A DNA stretch of 64,000 nucleotides, taken from Chryseobacterium daeguense DSM 19388 (lineage in GTDB: Bacteria; Bacteroidota; Bacteroidia; Flavobacteriales; Weeksellaceae). Where the stretch lies: NCBI RefSeq assembly GCF_000430825.1, contig NZ_AUMT01000003.1, positions 1 to 64,000 of the forward strand. The letters run 5' to 3'. This document shows positions 1-9,069 of this stretch, in pieces. The notes under the pieces were generated by a model that worked only from the letters and a program-made list of their open reading frames with translations, was not told where the DNA came from and searched no databases. Within the stretch, counting starts at the first letter, position 1. Every line of letters begins with the position of its first letter. Position numbers and translations under genes: made by a program.

Positions 1-300
1 GACAGAGGGATACAGTATGCGTGCACAGAATTTACGTCAATAGTCGGGAAAAATATTACCCGAAGTATGAGTGGAAAGGGAAATTGCTATGATAATGCTG
101 TAGCGGAGAGTTTTTTCAAAACTCTGAAAACCGAACTTGTCTATCAAAATAAATATGAAACTAGAGACCACGCCAAAAACTCTGTGTTTGAATATATAGA
201 AACATTTTACAACACCCAGAGAAGGCATTCAGCTTTAGGAAATTTAACCATAAGAGAGTATCAAAATTTAATGTCTAATCAATCTAAAAATGTAGCATAA
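1..300 (+). CDS. IS3-family transposase OrfB, C-terminal part
   Basis: DDE transposase (integrase core, rve superfamily) of an IS3-type element, cut by the window start. The frame is open from base 1, not only from the first ATG at 67. It begins with DRGIQY, the tail of the usual HSDRGxQY motif, and continues with SMSGKGNCYDNAVAESFF, which contains the catalytic glutamate of the DDE triad (AxxESFF). The C-terminal YNTQRRHSALG segment is also characteristic. It ends normally at TAA 298-300. Whether the element is still mobile cannot be decided from this fragment. Confidence 0.9.
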   Translation, partial: DRGIQYACTEFTSIVGKNITRSMSGKGNCYDNAVAESFFKTLKTELVYQNKYETRDHAKNSVFEYIETFYNTQRRHSALGNLTIREYQNLMSNQSKNVA

Positions 301-340
301 AGAGTATATAAATTTTGTCTCAAAAATAGTTGCAAGTTCA
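1..340 (+). mobile_element. IS3-family insertion sequence, right end only
   Basis: The window opens inside an IS3-family element. It holds the end of the orfB transposase and a candidate right terminal repeat at 316-340, which starts TGTCTC, ends TTCA and so has the TG...CA ends common in this family. The exact end is a judgement from that pattern; the left end and orfA lie outside the window, so no target duplication could be checked. The element abuts the 3' part of a porin gene. Confidence 0.8.
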
Positions 341-341
341 A

Positions 342-794
342 GAGGTTTTGAGCAAAAAAATATATGCTGTGGGAATAGATCTGAGCTCGCTGATTAAATT
401 TGATACAAAATGGAGCCTTGATATGCAGCTTGAGGCTAAGCAGGCTACCAATCACCTGCTGTACTTTGCGGCAGATCCTGAAACCAGACCTTCAAATCCC
501 GATGAATACCTGATCCGCGGCGCTTATTTCCTTCCCAATGTAAGATATGAAATCAATCATAGGAATTTAAGCGCTTTTGAACTGTCATGCCGATATGAAT
601 ATCTTGATACCAATTTCAGGTTAAATTCAAATCCAAGACAGACGATAACACCAATGTTTGGTTTAGAATTATTGAAAAATTATGGGGCAAGGATTCAGCT
701 GGGAGTGCAATTTGACAAGTACAAGAAACAAATTGCAAATACCACGCAATATAACAGCAATCTGTTTATTGTTCAGGTCCAGAGCAGATTTTAA
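342..794 (+). pseudogene. Outer-membrane porin, 5'-truncated by the IS
   Basis: The last ~150 residues of an outer-membrane beta-barrel protein, most like the phosphate-selective porin O/P group. Alternating hydrophobic and polar strands run to a terminal QVQSRF; a C-terminal Phe after an amphipathic strand is the signal for outer-membrane insertion. No signal peptide or plug is present, because the frame runs back into the IS end and reaches a stop at 327-329. The only possible start is a TTG inside the IS, so the gene is very probably dead. The transporter gene 17 bp downstream suggests the intact pair handled organic anions (inference). Confidence 0.75.
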
Positions 795-811
795 TCAAAA
801 AACTAATTATT

Positions 812-2242
812 ATGAAAGAAATTAATATTAAAGCCGTCGCAGTAACATTTGCTGCTGCACTCATCATTTGGTTTATTCCGGTACCCGAAGGTGTTACGAA
901 AAATGCATGGCATTTATTTGCCATTTTTGCAGCTACTATTTTAGGAATTATCTTAAAAGCGGCACCTATGGGAACCATGTGCATGATGGCGATAGGCTTT
1001 ACGGCACTTACTCAGGTAATAGCACCGGGGGATGCGGGAAAATCAATAACCAAAGCACTTTCCGGGTTCGGAGACAAGGTAATCTGGCTGATAGGGATCT
1101 CGTTCTTCATTGCAAGAGGATTTATAAAAACAGGCCTGGGAAACAGGATTGCCTTTCTGTTTATAAGAGTTTTTGGAAGAAGCTCGCTGGGCTTGGCTTA
1201 TGGTCTTGGGTTAGCAGATGTATGCCTGGCTCCGGCAATTCCCAGCAACACAGCAAGAGGTGGAGGAATCATTTATCCAATTATGAAATCCATGGCTATC
1301 AGTTTTGATTCTGTACCAGACAAACCGGAAACGCACAGAAAATTAGGTGCCTACTTAACACTCAACAGCTATTATATGAATCTTATTGCCTCCTCAATGT
1401 TTCTTACAGGAACAGCAAGCAATCCTATGTGCCAGAAATTCGCGGCCAACCTCGGAATCAACATTACATGGATGTCTTGGGCAGCCGCAGGATTTGTACC
1501 TGGATTAGCAGCATTCTTTATAGTTCCTTTGGTGCTCTATAAATTATATCCGCCTGAATTAAAGAGTACAGGTGATGCCCCGAAAATGGCCGCGCAAAAA
1601 TTAAAAGAAATGGGCCCTATCTCAAGAAATGAATGGCTTATGCTGCTGGCATTCTTTATTTTGCTGGTATTATGGATTTTTGGAGGCTCATTATCCATTG
1701 ATGCTACCACTACAGCTTTTATAGGCCTTACATTACTTTTATTGACATCAGTACTTACATGGGAAGATGTAAAATCCGAAAAAGGAGCATGGGATACGAT
1801 TGTCTGGTTTGCTGTTTTAGTAATGATGGCAAGTTCCCTTAATGAGTTGGGATTCATTGGGTGGTTTAGTGACCTGATCAAACAAAAAATTGGAGATATG
1901 ACCTGGACGGTTGCTTTTCCGGTAATTATTCTTGTTTACTTTTTCAGTCATTATATTTTTGCAAGTGCTACGGCCCATGTAGCAGCAATGTATGCAGCCC
2001 TTTTGGGAGTAGGGGTTGCCGTCGGAATTCCGCCCATGCTGTTGGCGATGATGCTCGGCTTTCTGGGTTCAATCTATGGGGTGTTGACACACTATGGCCA
2101 CGGACCGGCTCCAGTATTTTTTGGCAGCGGATATGTTGATCTCAAGTCATGGTGGCTCAGAGGTCTGGAAATAGGAATTGTTTTGCTCGTTATATACATG
2201 GTAATCGGAGGGCTATGGATGAAGGTTTTAGGATATTATTAA
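812..2242 (+). CDS. DASS-family anion:sodium/anion symporter (CitT/TtdT-like)
   Basis: Inner-membrane transporter of the divalent anion:Na+ symporter (SLC13/CitT) family, 476 aa, about the usual size with roughly a dozen membrane segments. Both family signature loops are visible: PAIPSNTARGG around residues 144-154 and TGTASNP around 197-203, the two SNT-type substrate and ion sites. A GHGPAPVF loop sits near the C terminus. Likely substrates are di- or tricarboxylates such as malate, 2-oxoglutarate, tartrate or citrate; the sequence does not decide which. It starts 17 bp after the truncated porin, whose promoter probably once drove it, so its present expression may depend on the IS. Confidence 0.87.
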   Translation: MKEINIKAVAVTFAAALIIWFIPVPEGVTKNAWHLFAIFAATILGIILKAAPMGTMCMMAIGFTALTQVIAPGDAGKSITKALSGFGDKVIWLIGISFFIARGFIKTGLGNRIAFLFIRVFGRSSLGLAYGLGLADVCLAPAIPSNTARGGGIIYPIMKSMAISFDSVPDKPETHRKLGAYLTLNSYYMNLIASSMFLTGTASNPMCQKFAANLGINITWMSWAAAGFVPGLAAFFIVPLVLYKLYPPELKSTGDAPKMAAQKLKEMGPISRNEWLMLLAFFILLVLWIFGGSLSIDATTTAFIGLTLLLLTSVLTWEDVKSEKGAWDTIVWFAVLVMMASSLNELGFIGWFSDLIKQKIGDMTWTVAFPVIILVYFFSHYIFASATAHVAAMYAALLGVGVAVGIPPMLLAMMLGFLGSIYGVLTHYGHGPAPVFFGSGYVDLKSWWLRGLEIGIVLLVIYMVIGGLWMKVLGYY

Positions 2243-2328
2243 AGTACATTTAATTATTAAATATTTAAGGCAAGATTCAATTAGCATAAAGAAGTGCCAC
2301 ATATCTCACAGATTATCACAAAATATTG

Positions 2329-2336
2329 TAGATTTG
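2329..2336 (+). promoter_or_regulatory. Candidate -7 element (TAGATTTG) for the sensor kinase
   Basis: Matches the Bacteroidota/Flavobacteriia -7 consensus TAnnTTTG, 41 bp upstream of the kinase start. No convincing TTG -33 element is seen at the expected spacing, so this is only a candidate. Confidence 0.35.
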
Positions 2337-2377
2337 CTTTTGTAAGCATACAATTACATTAATACCTTTCTACCTTC

Positions 2378-4588
2378 ATGAGTAACTTCTTTTCTGCTTT
2401 GGGTACCGAACCTCTTCTTGAAATCTTTAAACAGTCCAGTATAGCAACAGCAATCTATACCGAGCCTGATCTCTACATTCAGCTGGCCAATGATGCCATG
2501 CTTCAGATTTGGGGAAGGGATCAGTCTGTAGAAGGTAAAAAATTTGAAGAAGCCTTACCGGAAATGAAAGAACAGCCGTTTGCCCAGCTGCTTAAGAATG
2601 TATGGAACACCGGGAAAACTTATGAAGCCCGAGATACACCTGCAACACTGGAAATTAACGGGCAGATGATTACCTCATATTTTGATTTTACCTATAAACC
2701 CATCTTTGATAAAAATGGCAATATATACTGTATCTTACATACAGCAGCTGACGTTACCCAACGCGTAAAAGCTTGGGAAACAATTCGTGAGAAAGAGAAG
2801 CAGGAGCAGGAAATCAATGAGGAGCTGACCGCAATGAATGAAGAATTACAGGCCGGCAATGAAGAATTAGCAGCTTTAAACGAGGAATATACTGTAACCA
2901 ATGAACAGCTTGATAAATCTAACCAGATTATCCAGGATCTCAATTTACAGCTTAAAAAAGAAAATAACGATCTATTAACCGACAATAAGGAATATCAGCA
3001 TGATATTGCAAATCTGGATCATTCCAATAAAACGCTTGAATTCAGGAATAATGAATTAAAAAATTTAAACGATACCATTACCCAGTTGAATACCAAGCTT
3101 TCCGAAAGTGATACCAGCTTCAGCAATCTGATCGCACAGGCGCCTGTAGCAATGATGCTTGTAAAAGGAGAAGATTTTATCGTAACAATGATCAATGAAG
3201 CCATGCTGGAACTTATCGGGAAAGATCATTCCATTGTAGGAAAAGCTTTATTTCAGGAACTTCCGGAACTGAACGGGCAGCCCGCTGCCAATATGCTGGT
3301 AGACACATTTAAAAAAGGCCAGCCACATTCAGACCATTCCAATCCTGTGATCCTGAACCGCAGAGGCAAACTGGAAAAAGGATTTTTTACTTTTAATTAC
3401 ACCCCTTTCATTGAAGACGGAAAAGTAACCGGAGTTATTGATATGGCCGTAGAAGTTACTCCGCAGGTACTGGCCATTCAGGAGCGTGAAACTGTTATTC
3501 AGGAAAAAAGCAATTTGGAGGAGACACTAAGAAAAAGTGAGCAGCGTTTACAGGGTATTTTGGAAACCATGGCAGAAGGCGTAGGTGTTATTGATGCCAA
3601 AGGACAGCTGGTGTATGCCAATCCTATGGCCCAGCAAATACTGGGACTTACTGAAAGCAAAATAAAAGAAAGAACCTATGATGATCCTCACTGGCAAAAC
3701 CTTCGTTTAGACGGCACTCCCCTGCCTTCAGAGGAACACCCTATGACGATTATGATGACTACAGGAAAACCTGTTTACGATCATGAAATAGGAATCCAGG
3801 GTCCGGGCAGGGAAAGGATGTACATCTCTATTAACGCGGCCCCATTATTTGATGAAGAAGGAAATCTTACCGGGGGAATCGGAACTTTTATGGATGTAAC
3901 GGCCAGAAGAATGGTTACCCAGGGCAAGGATGATTTTATAAGCATAGCAAGCCATGAGCTGAAAACACCGGTTACGTCTCTTAAGGCATCATTACAGCTC
4001 TTACAGAGATCTCATGAAAAGCTTCCGGCAGAATCCCGGGCAAAGCTTCTTGATCAGTCAATTAAAAGCCTGGATAAACTTTCAGGGCTTATAACTGATT
4101 TACTTGACACCAGCAGGATTGAACAGGGGCAAATGAAGCTTGACAAAAAACCTTTTACCGTCTCAGAATTGTTTGATGACTGCTGCTCGAATTTCGCACA
4201 GATTACTCAGCAGGAAATAATTTTTGAAGGAGATATCATGGAGATTGTGGAAGCGGATAATCAGCAGATCGGTCAGGTGATGATCAATTTTATTACCAAT
4301 GCCATCAAATATGCTCCAAAATCTGATCAGATTATTATCACAGCAAGGAAAATAAGCGAACATGAAATTAAGATCAGCGTTAAAGATAACGGGCCGGGAA
4401 TTCCAAAAGAAAAACTCCAATATCTGTTTGAGCGCTATTACAGAACAAATTACCAGGGTCAAAAATTTACAGGCCTTGGATTAGGGCTGTTCATCAGCGC
4501 AGACATCATAAAAAAACACGGCGGTAAAATAGGCGTTGAAAGCGAAGAAGGCAAAGGCAGCGAATTCTGGTTTACCCTTCCTATTTAG
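2378..4588 (+). CDS. Multi-PAS sensor histidine kinase
   Basis: A 736-aa sensor kinase with no membrane segment, so probably cytosolic. Domains in order: PAS (~10-130); a long coiled coil (~130-245) made of NEEL-type repeats like those linking PAS domains in CheB/CheR-type sensors; PAS (~245-365); PAS (~385-500); HisKA with phospho-acceptor H526 in ASHELKTP; and HATPase_c with N box NFITNAIKYAP, G1 DNGPGIP and G2 GLGLGLFIS. The response regulator at 4652 follows directly and is the likely partner. PAS-borne ligands or cofactors cannot be named from sequence. Confidence 0.92.
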   Translation: MSNFFSALGTEPLLEIFKQSSIATAIYTEPDLYIQLANDAMLQIWGRDQSVEGKKFEEALPEMKEQPFAQLLKNVWNTGKTYEARDTPATLEINGQMITSYFDFTYKPIFDKNGNIYCILHTAADVTQRVKAWETIREKEKQEQEINEELTAMNEELQAGNEELAALNEEYTVTNEQLDKSNQIIQDLNLQLKKENNDLLTDNKEYQHDIANLDHSNKTLEFRNNELKNLNDTITQLNTKLSESDTSFSNLIAQAPVAMMLVKGEDFIVTMINEAMLELIGKDHSIVGKALFQELPELNGQPAANMLVDTFKKGQPHSDHSNPVILNRRGKLEKGFFTFNYTPFIEDGKVTGVIDMAVEVTPQVLAIQERETVIQEKSNLEETLRKSEQRLQGILETMAEGVGVIDAKGQLVYANPMAQQILGLTESKIKERTYDDPHWQNLRLDGTPLPSEEHPMTIMMTTGKPVYDHEIGIQGPGRERMYISINAAPLFDEEGNLTGGIGTFMDVTARRMVTQGKDDFISIASHELKTPVTSLKASLQLLQRSHEKLPAESRAKLLDQSIKSLDKLSGLITDLLDTSRIEQGQMKLDKKPFTVSELFDDCCSNFAQITQQEIIFEGDIMEIVEADNQQIGQVMINFITNAIKYAPKSDQIIITARKISEHEIKISVKDNGPGIPKEKLQYLFERYYRTNYQGQKFTGLGLGLFISADIIKKHGGKIGVESEEGKGSEFWFTLPI

Positions 4589-4651
4589 CATTTACAGGCA
4601 AATTTGCAAATAAAATAAAAGGTATTGGTTCTATTCTTGCTTTGTAAGAGC

Positions 4652-5017
4652 ATGAGAAAAATTTTTTTAGTTGAGGACAATCAGGCCATAAGAGAAGTAT
4701 TGGAAATATTTCTTACCGCTGAAAACTATAGCGTACAGACTTTTGAAACAGTAAAAGAATTTGATGAAAGAGATTTGAATGCAGCTCCCGATCTCTTTAT
4801 ATTTGATGTCATGCTTCCGGACGGATCAGGCATAGATCTCTGCAAACAGATAAAAAACAGCCGCGAAAACCAGGGAACACCGGTAATTATCATGAGTGCA
4901 CATGCCAAACTTCATGAGATGACAGCAGCCTGCGAGCCTGATGATTTTATTTCTAAACCATTCGATATTGATAATCTTCTGGAGCGAATTAAAAAATTGC
5001 TCAGTGAAGTAAACTAA
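4652..5017 (+). CDS. Single-domain response regulator (CheY-like)
   Basis: A 121-aa receiver domain with no output domain. The acidic pair is in FLVEDN, the phospho-acceptor Asp in FDVMLPDGSG, and the conserved Lys in ISKPFD. I start it at the ATG at 4652 (MRKIFLVED) rather than a TTG at 4625, because receiver domains begin at this strand. It lies 63 bp after the sensor kinase gene on the same strand and is its probable target. With no DNA-binding domain it must act by protein contact or phosphotransfer. Confidence 0.9.
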   Translation: MRKIFLVEDNQAIREVLEIFLTAENYSVQTFETVKEFDERDLNAAPDLFIFDVMLPDGSGIDLCKQIKNSRENQGTPVIIMSAHAKLHEMTAACEPDDFISKPFDIDNLLERIKKLLSEVN

Positions 5018-5227
5018 TTACTGCCGGATTTCATACTAATTAAAATTTCGTTTCTATTAAAAAATCTACTTATTACGTAAAAATAATACGGTTCTGTCTC
5101 TGTATTAAAACTTTATCTTTATATTTATTCTTCAGATATACCATTTAAAACCTTATTAATAATTATCAATTTGATGATTAAAGTTTTGAAGGTATATTAA
5201 AAAAAACAATAACCATAACTCATTTTT

Positions 5228-7369
5228 ATGTCTACAAAAACCATTCAGTTCAAAGCCGAAGTGAATAACATGCAGATTATTTCCGGCTATTTTCAGGTAT
5301 TTGGTATTGTCAGCGGATTTGTTGGTGCAGCCACTAACAAAACTTCTTTTCAAAACGATACATTCAGTGCAGAAATCAAAGAAAACGAATCCGAATATTA
5401 CGCAGTAACCGTCTGGATCAGCGAATATTCCATCAACAACACAGTGTATACCGTTGGTGAAAAGCCGCTCAGCTTATTAGCCACGTTTTATCTTCCTGAT
5501 GCTGATGGCCAGGTCATCGTTTGTCCGGAATCATCTGTTGCATCCATTTATACTTTTGCCCGGATGACTACCGTAGAAAATGATGGTACGGTAGTAATGA
5601 ACGGCACAGAAAGAAATATGAAGATTGCCTACGGAATGAAACAAAATCTGTTTGTAACAGAAGGCAGAATAGGCGAAATGATCAGCAAATCCCCGAACGG
5701 CTTCGAAACCAACAGCTACCCGATGTTTAATTCCCTATGTAATCTGTGTTATTACTGCCTCACCAACCCTACAGCCAATACAGGCAAACCTTTCTATGAC
5801 CAGTTTTTAGATTATGCCTGGCATTCTTCTGACACCATCAACAATAATTTCCTTCAAGCAGTACGAAATATGCTTTACGATCCCTTTCACAAAGCAAATG
5901 AAATTTACCAGATGCTTGTAGATATGGAAGAAGTCTACAAAGATTCATTGGTATCAATGAAAAATGTTTCTGAAGATCAAAAAGCGCCTCACAACTGGAC
6001 ACTGACATTAAAAAGCAATACTTCCGGGGCCAAAAACTTCATCCCGAGCGGTGCCGCATTTGTTGTATTTGATGCAGATGACAATGCCTGGATAGCCAAT
6101 AATTTCCGTGCAGGATCTGCTCTTTCAGGTACCCACTGTCCGGTTTATAAATATGATGCCACCCCGGCTGACTTTTCTCCGGTACAGGGAGGCGGTTTAT
6201 TAGGGGTTGCTTTTGGAGCAGCAGTAAGCCCTGATAAAAAATATATTTCTTTCGGAAATTTCGGATGGGGACCGGAACTTAATAATCCGCAGGAAGGCAG
6301 TATTTCCCGGTTTTATTACAAAGACGGCCGGCCGGTAAGCCCTTCTAATGGCTTTACTTTAGGCCTTTCACGCGTACAGGGAATGGAATACGATAATGAA
6401 GGTAATCTCTGGATGGCTTCTGTAGGCTGCCAGGAACCATTTGCGCCCGCAAAGACGGGAGTATATCCATTTGAAAGTGAACCCAGCGCGGTAGTGATCT
6501 ATCTAAAGCCCGAAGATATGGAAAAAGCCCCTACCGCTGATCAGGTGTTGATATGTAATGAATTTCCGGTAAAAAAGTCACCGGATTCAGATCCTGTCTG
6601 GTGCAAGACACCTTATCTCAAAATATTTGATGTAACACCGGACAACAAGGGTAATGCTTACGTTTCATGTATCGGGAATTATGATAAAGATAATATTGAC
6701 AACTGCGCTTTTTCTTCGGTATACAAAGTCAGTATGGAAGGCAATGAGCTGAAGGTGACAGGAAGCTGGTACAGTCAGTTTTCCGGCAGCGCAAATGGCC
6801 AGGAAGGCTACGAATCTCTTCGACAGATAGCGATAAACGGCAACGGGGATATTGTTGTAGTAGGTGTTACCAGCAGCAGGGCAACCATCCTCAGCAATGA
6901 TCTTTCCACTGTAAAAGGACATTATGATGTTAATACTTATGCGCCCTGGGGTATAAAAATCGATAAAAAAGAAACTGTATTTCTGGCTAATTTCGGGCAT
7001 GACACAGATTTCCCTGAAAACCTAAACCTTGATCAGCAGGGACCTTTCGGGGTTACTATGCTTCGTGATATATCAAAACCTGAAACAGCCCAGCTTCTTA
7101 CTGTCCCTACCGGCGGCTCCGAAGTAACACTCGCTAATGGACACCCACTTTACGGAACGCAGAAAAAACCAACAGAGCCGGGCTCCAGGCATGAAGGCGT
7201 TCAGATGCATTGTTACCAGCCTATTATGAGGCTGACTTCCACCAACATTGATGGTGCCGGAAATCTTTGGTGCATGAACAATTGGAAACCTTCAGCAATT
7301 GTAGATGTAATGGACAATCCCGGCGGGGATGGTGTAGTGATTTTTTTAGGTATTGCCGAACCGGAATAG
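5228..7369 (+). CDS. Hypothetical protein with beta-propeller-like C-terminal region
   Basis: 713 aa, not assigned to a family with confidence. There is no signal peptide or membrane segment. Residues ~1-250 are a mixed region with a hydrophobic IISGYFQVFGIVSGF stretch and a cysteine-rich LCNLCYYCL patch. From ~255 onward there are repeated blade-like strands with NHL/SMP-30/SdiA-regulated-type elements: FDADDNAWIAN, YDNEGNLWMAS, TPDNKGNAYVS, INGNGDIVVVG and IDGAGNLWCMN. These D/N-G-N-hydrophobic repeats suggest a propeller of about six blades. It stands alone after the two-component pair and is followed by a hairpin terminator. Function unknown. Confidence 0.7.
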   Translation: MSTKTIQFKAEVNNMQIISGYFQVFGIVSGFVGAATNKTSFQNDTFSAEIKENESEYYAVTVWISEYSINNTVYTVGEKPLSLLATFYLPDADGQVIVCPESSVASIYTFARMTTVENDGTVVMNGTERNMKIAYGMKQNLFVTEGRIGEMISKSPNGFETNSYPMFNSLCNLCYYCLTNPTANTGKPFYDQFLDYAWHSSDTINNNFLQAVRNMLYDPFHKANEIYQMLVDMEEVYKDSLVSMKNVSEDQKAPHNWTLTLKSNTSGAKNFIPSGAAFVVFDADDNAWIANNFRAGSALSGTHCPVYKYDATPADFSPVQGGGLLGVAFGAAVSPDKKYISFGNFGWGPELNNPQEGSISRFYYKDGRPVSPSNGFTLGLSRVQGMEYDNEGNLWMASVGCQEPFAPAKTGVYPFESEPSAVVIYLKPEDMEKAPTADQVLICNEFPVKKSPDSDPVWCKTPYLKIFDVTPDNKGNAYVSCIGNYDKDNIDNCAFSSVYKVSMEGNELKVTGSWYSQFSGSANGQEGYESLRQIAINGNGDIVVVGVTSSRATILSNDLSTVKGHYDVNTYAPWGIKIDKKETVFLANFGHDTDFPENLNLDQQGPFGVTMLRDISKPETAQLLTVPTGGSEVTLANGHPLYGTQKKPTEPGSRHEGVQMHCYQPIMRLTSTNIDGAGNLWCMNNWKPSAIVDVMDNPGGDGVVIFLGIAEPE

Positions 7370-7401
7370 TTCTACAGCTAAGTCAAAAATCAATTATCAC
7401 A

Positions 7402-7438
7402 ACAGAGTTTACCTGCCATGCTGCAAAGTAAACTCTGT
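7402..7438 (+). terminator. Hairpin after the 713-aa gene
   Basis: Perfect 11-bp inverted repeat ACAGAGTTTAC / GTAAACTCTGT with a 15-base loop, 33 bp after the stop. It is followed by CTTATATT rather than a clean T run, so termination is likely but not certain. Confidence 0.6.
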
Positions 7439-7496
7439 CTTATATTAAAAAAACATTTTAAGTATTCTCTGATTCTATTTTTATTTATCTTTGGAC

Positions 7497-7512
7497 TGCG
7501 CAATCGATTACA
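7497..7512. promoter_or_regulatory. Candidate LacI-type operator upstream of GH28
   Basis: TGCGCAATCGATTACA contains the palindromic core AATCGATT typical of LacI-family operators. The same TGCGCAATCGATT is present in reverse orientation upstream of rhaT (30547-30559), and CAATCGATTGCA upstream of the PL11 gene (33934-33946). No LacI-family regulator is encoded in the window, so the protein would be elsewhere. Confidence 0.45.
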
Positions 7513-7563
7513 AAAAATATTTCCCTCAAAAAAATAATAATAAATTTTTTTTAATTATACCGA

Positions 7564-7578
7564 CAGTGCAGGATAATT
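7564..7578 (-). promoter_or_regulatory. Weak match to the rha-type operator upstream of GH28
   Basis: On the minus strand this reads AATTATCCTGCACTG. It fits 12 of 15 positions of the motif CARTATCCYGTAYTR deduced from the susC and rhaEW upstream regions, with one of the three mismatches a transition. It lies 87 bp before the GH28 start. It is suggestive because it would place this arm of the locus under the same regulator, but one weak site is not proof. Confidence 0.3.
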
Positions 7579-7664
7579 TATAATCCTAATAATTTTAGAT
7601 TGCAATAATAATTATCTGTAAACAACAGCAACTGTTTTAAAAAGTAAAACCATTCTCTGAGATT

Positions 7665-9068
7665 ATGAAAAAATATGCTTTAATACTGCTTACGATATTA
7701 ATGACAATTCCGGCCTGCGCTCAATATAAGCCGTGGACTTCATCAAAACAGCCTCTGAAAGAAATTCAGGAATTAAAAAAACTGATTGTAAAACCAAATT
7801 TCAAAAATAAAGATTATCTGGTAACTGATTTTGGTGCAATAGGCGACGGGAAAACAAAAAATACGGAAGCATTTAAAAAAGCAATCGAAAAATGCAATTC
7901 AGAAGGAGGAGGAAGAGTTGTTGTCCCAAAAGGAGTTTTCCTCACAGGAGCAATTTACCTGAAAAGCAATGTAAATCTGCACGTTAGCGAAGGCGCAACA
8001 ATTTTATTCAGCCAGGACAGCAACGACTACCCTATCGTTTTTACAAGATGGGAAGGGATGGAATGTATGAACTATTCGTCCCTGATCTATGCTTATGAAG
8101 AAGAAAACATTGCCGTAACCGGAAAAGGAACCCTTGACGGAAATTCAGATAACGACCACTGGTGGTTCTGGTGCGGTGCCACAAAATACGGCTACAATGA
8201 ATCCCGTCCGGGAAGACAAAATCCGGCCCGTGCCAAGCTTCATGAATACATGGCTCAGAAAAAAAATCCAAGGGAAAGAATATTCGGAGACGGATATTAT
8301 TTAAGACCTAATTTCGTTCAGCCTTACAGAAGTAAAAATTTCTACATGGCCGATGTTTTGGTTAAAAATTCACCGATGTGGAATCTTAATCCTGTTTTGT
8401 GTGAAAATGTCTTGATTGAAAGGGTAAAAGTGATCAGCCACGGCCCGAATAATGACGGTTTCGACCCTGAAGCCTGCAAAAATGTTTGGATCAAAGATTC
8501 TTATTTTGATACCGGAGACGACTGTATCGCCATAAAATCCGGAAGAGACGAAGACGGAAGAGGAATCGGAAAGCCTGCAGAAAACCATATCATCGAAAAT
8601 TGTAAAATGAAAGACGGTCACGGAGGGGTTGTCATCGGGAGTGAAATTGCAGGCGGCGCTAAAAATATTTATGCCATCGGAAATGTGATGGACAGCAAAA
8701 ATCTCGACAGGGCATTAAGAATTAAAACCAGCTCAAGCCGTGGAGGAATCATTGAAAATGTGTTTTTCTACAACACAAAAGTTGGGGCTTACAGGGAGGC
8801 GGCCGTACGTTTCAATATGCATTACGAAAAACCGGGCAATTTTATTCCTACGATCCGAAACATTTGGGTAGAAAATCTTCAGGTAGAAAAAGGTGGAAAA
8901 TATGCCATCCTATCCGATGCCTATGAAACTTCTCCGGTAACTGATTTCACCATGATTAATGCTAAAATGACCGGTGTTGAGATTCCATACAAAGTAGACT
9001 ACCTTAAAAATGTAACCCTAAAAAATGTAACCGTTAACGGACAGCCTTTAACTGAGCTAAAAAAATAA
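7665..9068 (+). CDS. Secreted GH28 polygalacturonase-type enzyme
   Basis: A 467-aa parallel beta-helix glycoside hydrolase of family GH28, which splits galacturonic acid linkages in homogalacturonan or RG-I. An N-terminal signal ends near TIPACAQ (Cys18 could also make it a lipoprotein). The four GH28 signatures are intact: NNDGFD (N263, D264, D267), GDDCIAIKSG (D285, D286), DGHGG (H319) and RALRIKT (R352, K354). The next gene begins after a single spacer base, so the two are translationally coupled. Its setting beside RG-I enzymes favours RG hydrolase or exo-galacturonidase activity over plain polygalacturonase, but that is inference. Confidence 0.9.
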   Translation: MKKYALILLTILMTIPACAQYKPWTSSKQPLKEIQELKKLIVKPNFKNKDYLVTDFGAIGDGKTKNTEAFKKAIEKCNSEGGGRVVVPKGVFLTGAIYLKSNVNLHVSEGATILFSQDSNDYPIVFTRWEGMECMNYSSLIYAYEEENIAVTGKGTLDGNSDNDHWWFWCGATKYGYNESRPGRQNPARAKLHEYMAQKKNPRERIFGDGYYLRPNFVQPYRSKNFYMADVLVKNSPMWNLNPVLCENVLIERVKVISHGPNNDGFDPEACKNVWIKDSYFDTGDDCIAIKSGRDEDGRGIGKPAENHIIENCKMKDGHGGVVIGSEIAGGAKNIYAIGNVMDSKNLDRALRIKTSSSRGGIIENVFFYNTKVGAYREAAVRFNMHYEKPGNFIPTIRNIWVENLQVEKGGKYAILSDAYETSPVTDFTMINAKMTGVEIPYKVDYLKNVTLKNVTVNGQPLTELKK

Positions 9069-9069
9069 A

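Noticed and set aside
868..1308. 146-residue plus-strand frame within the DASS gene
   Set aside because: Overlaps conserved transporter signatures in another frame, Cys- and Tyr-rich noise.
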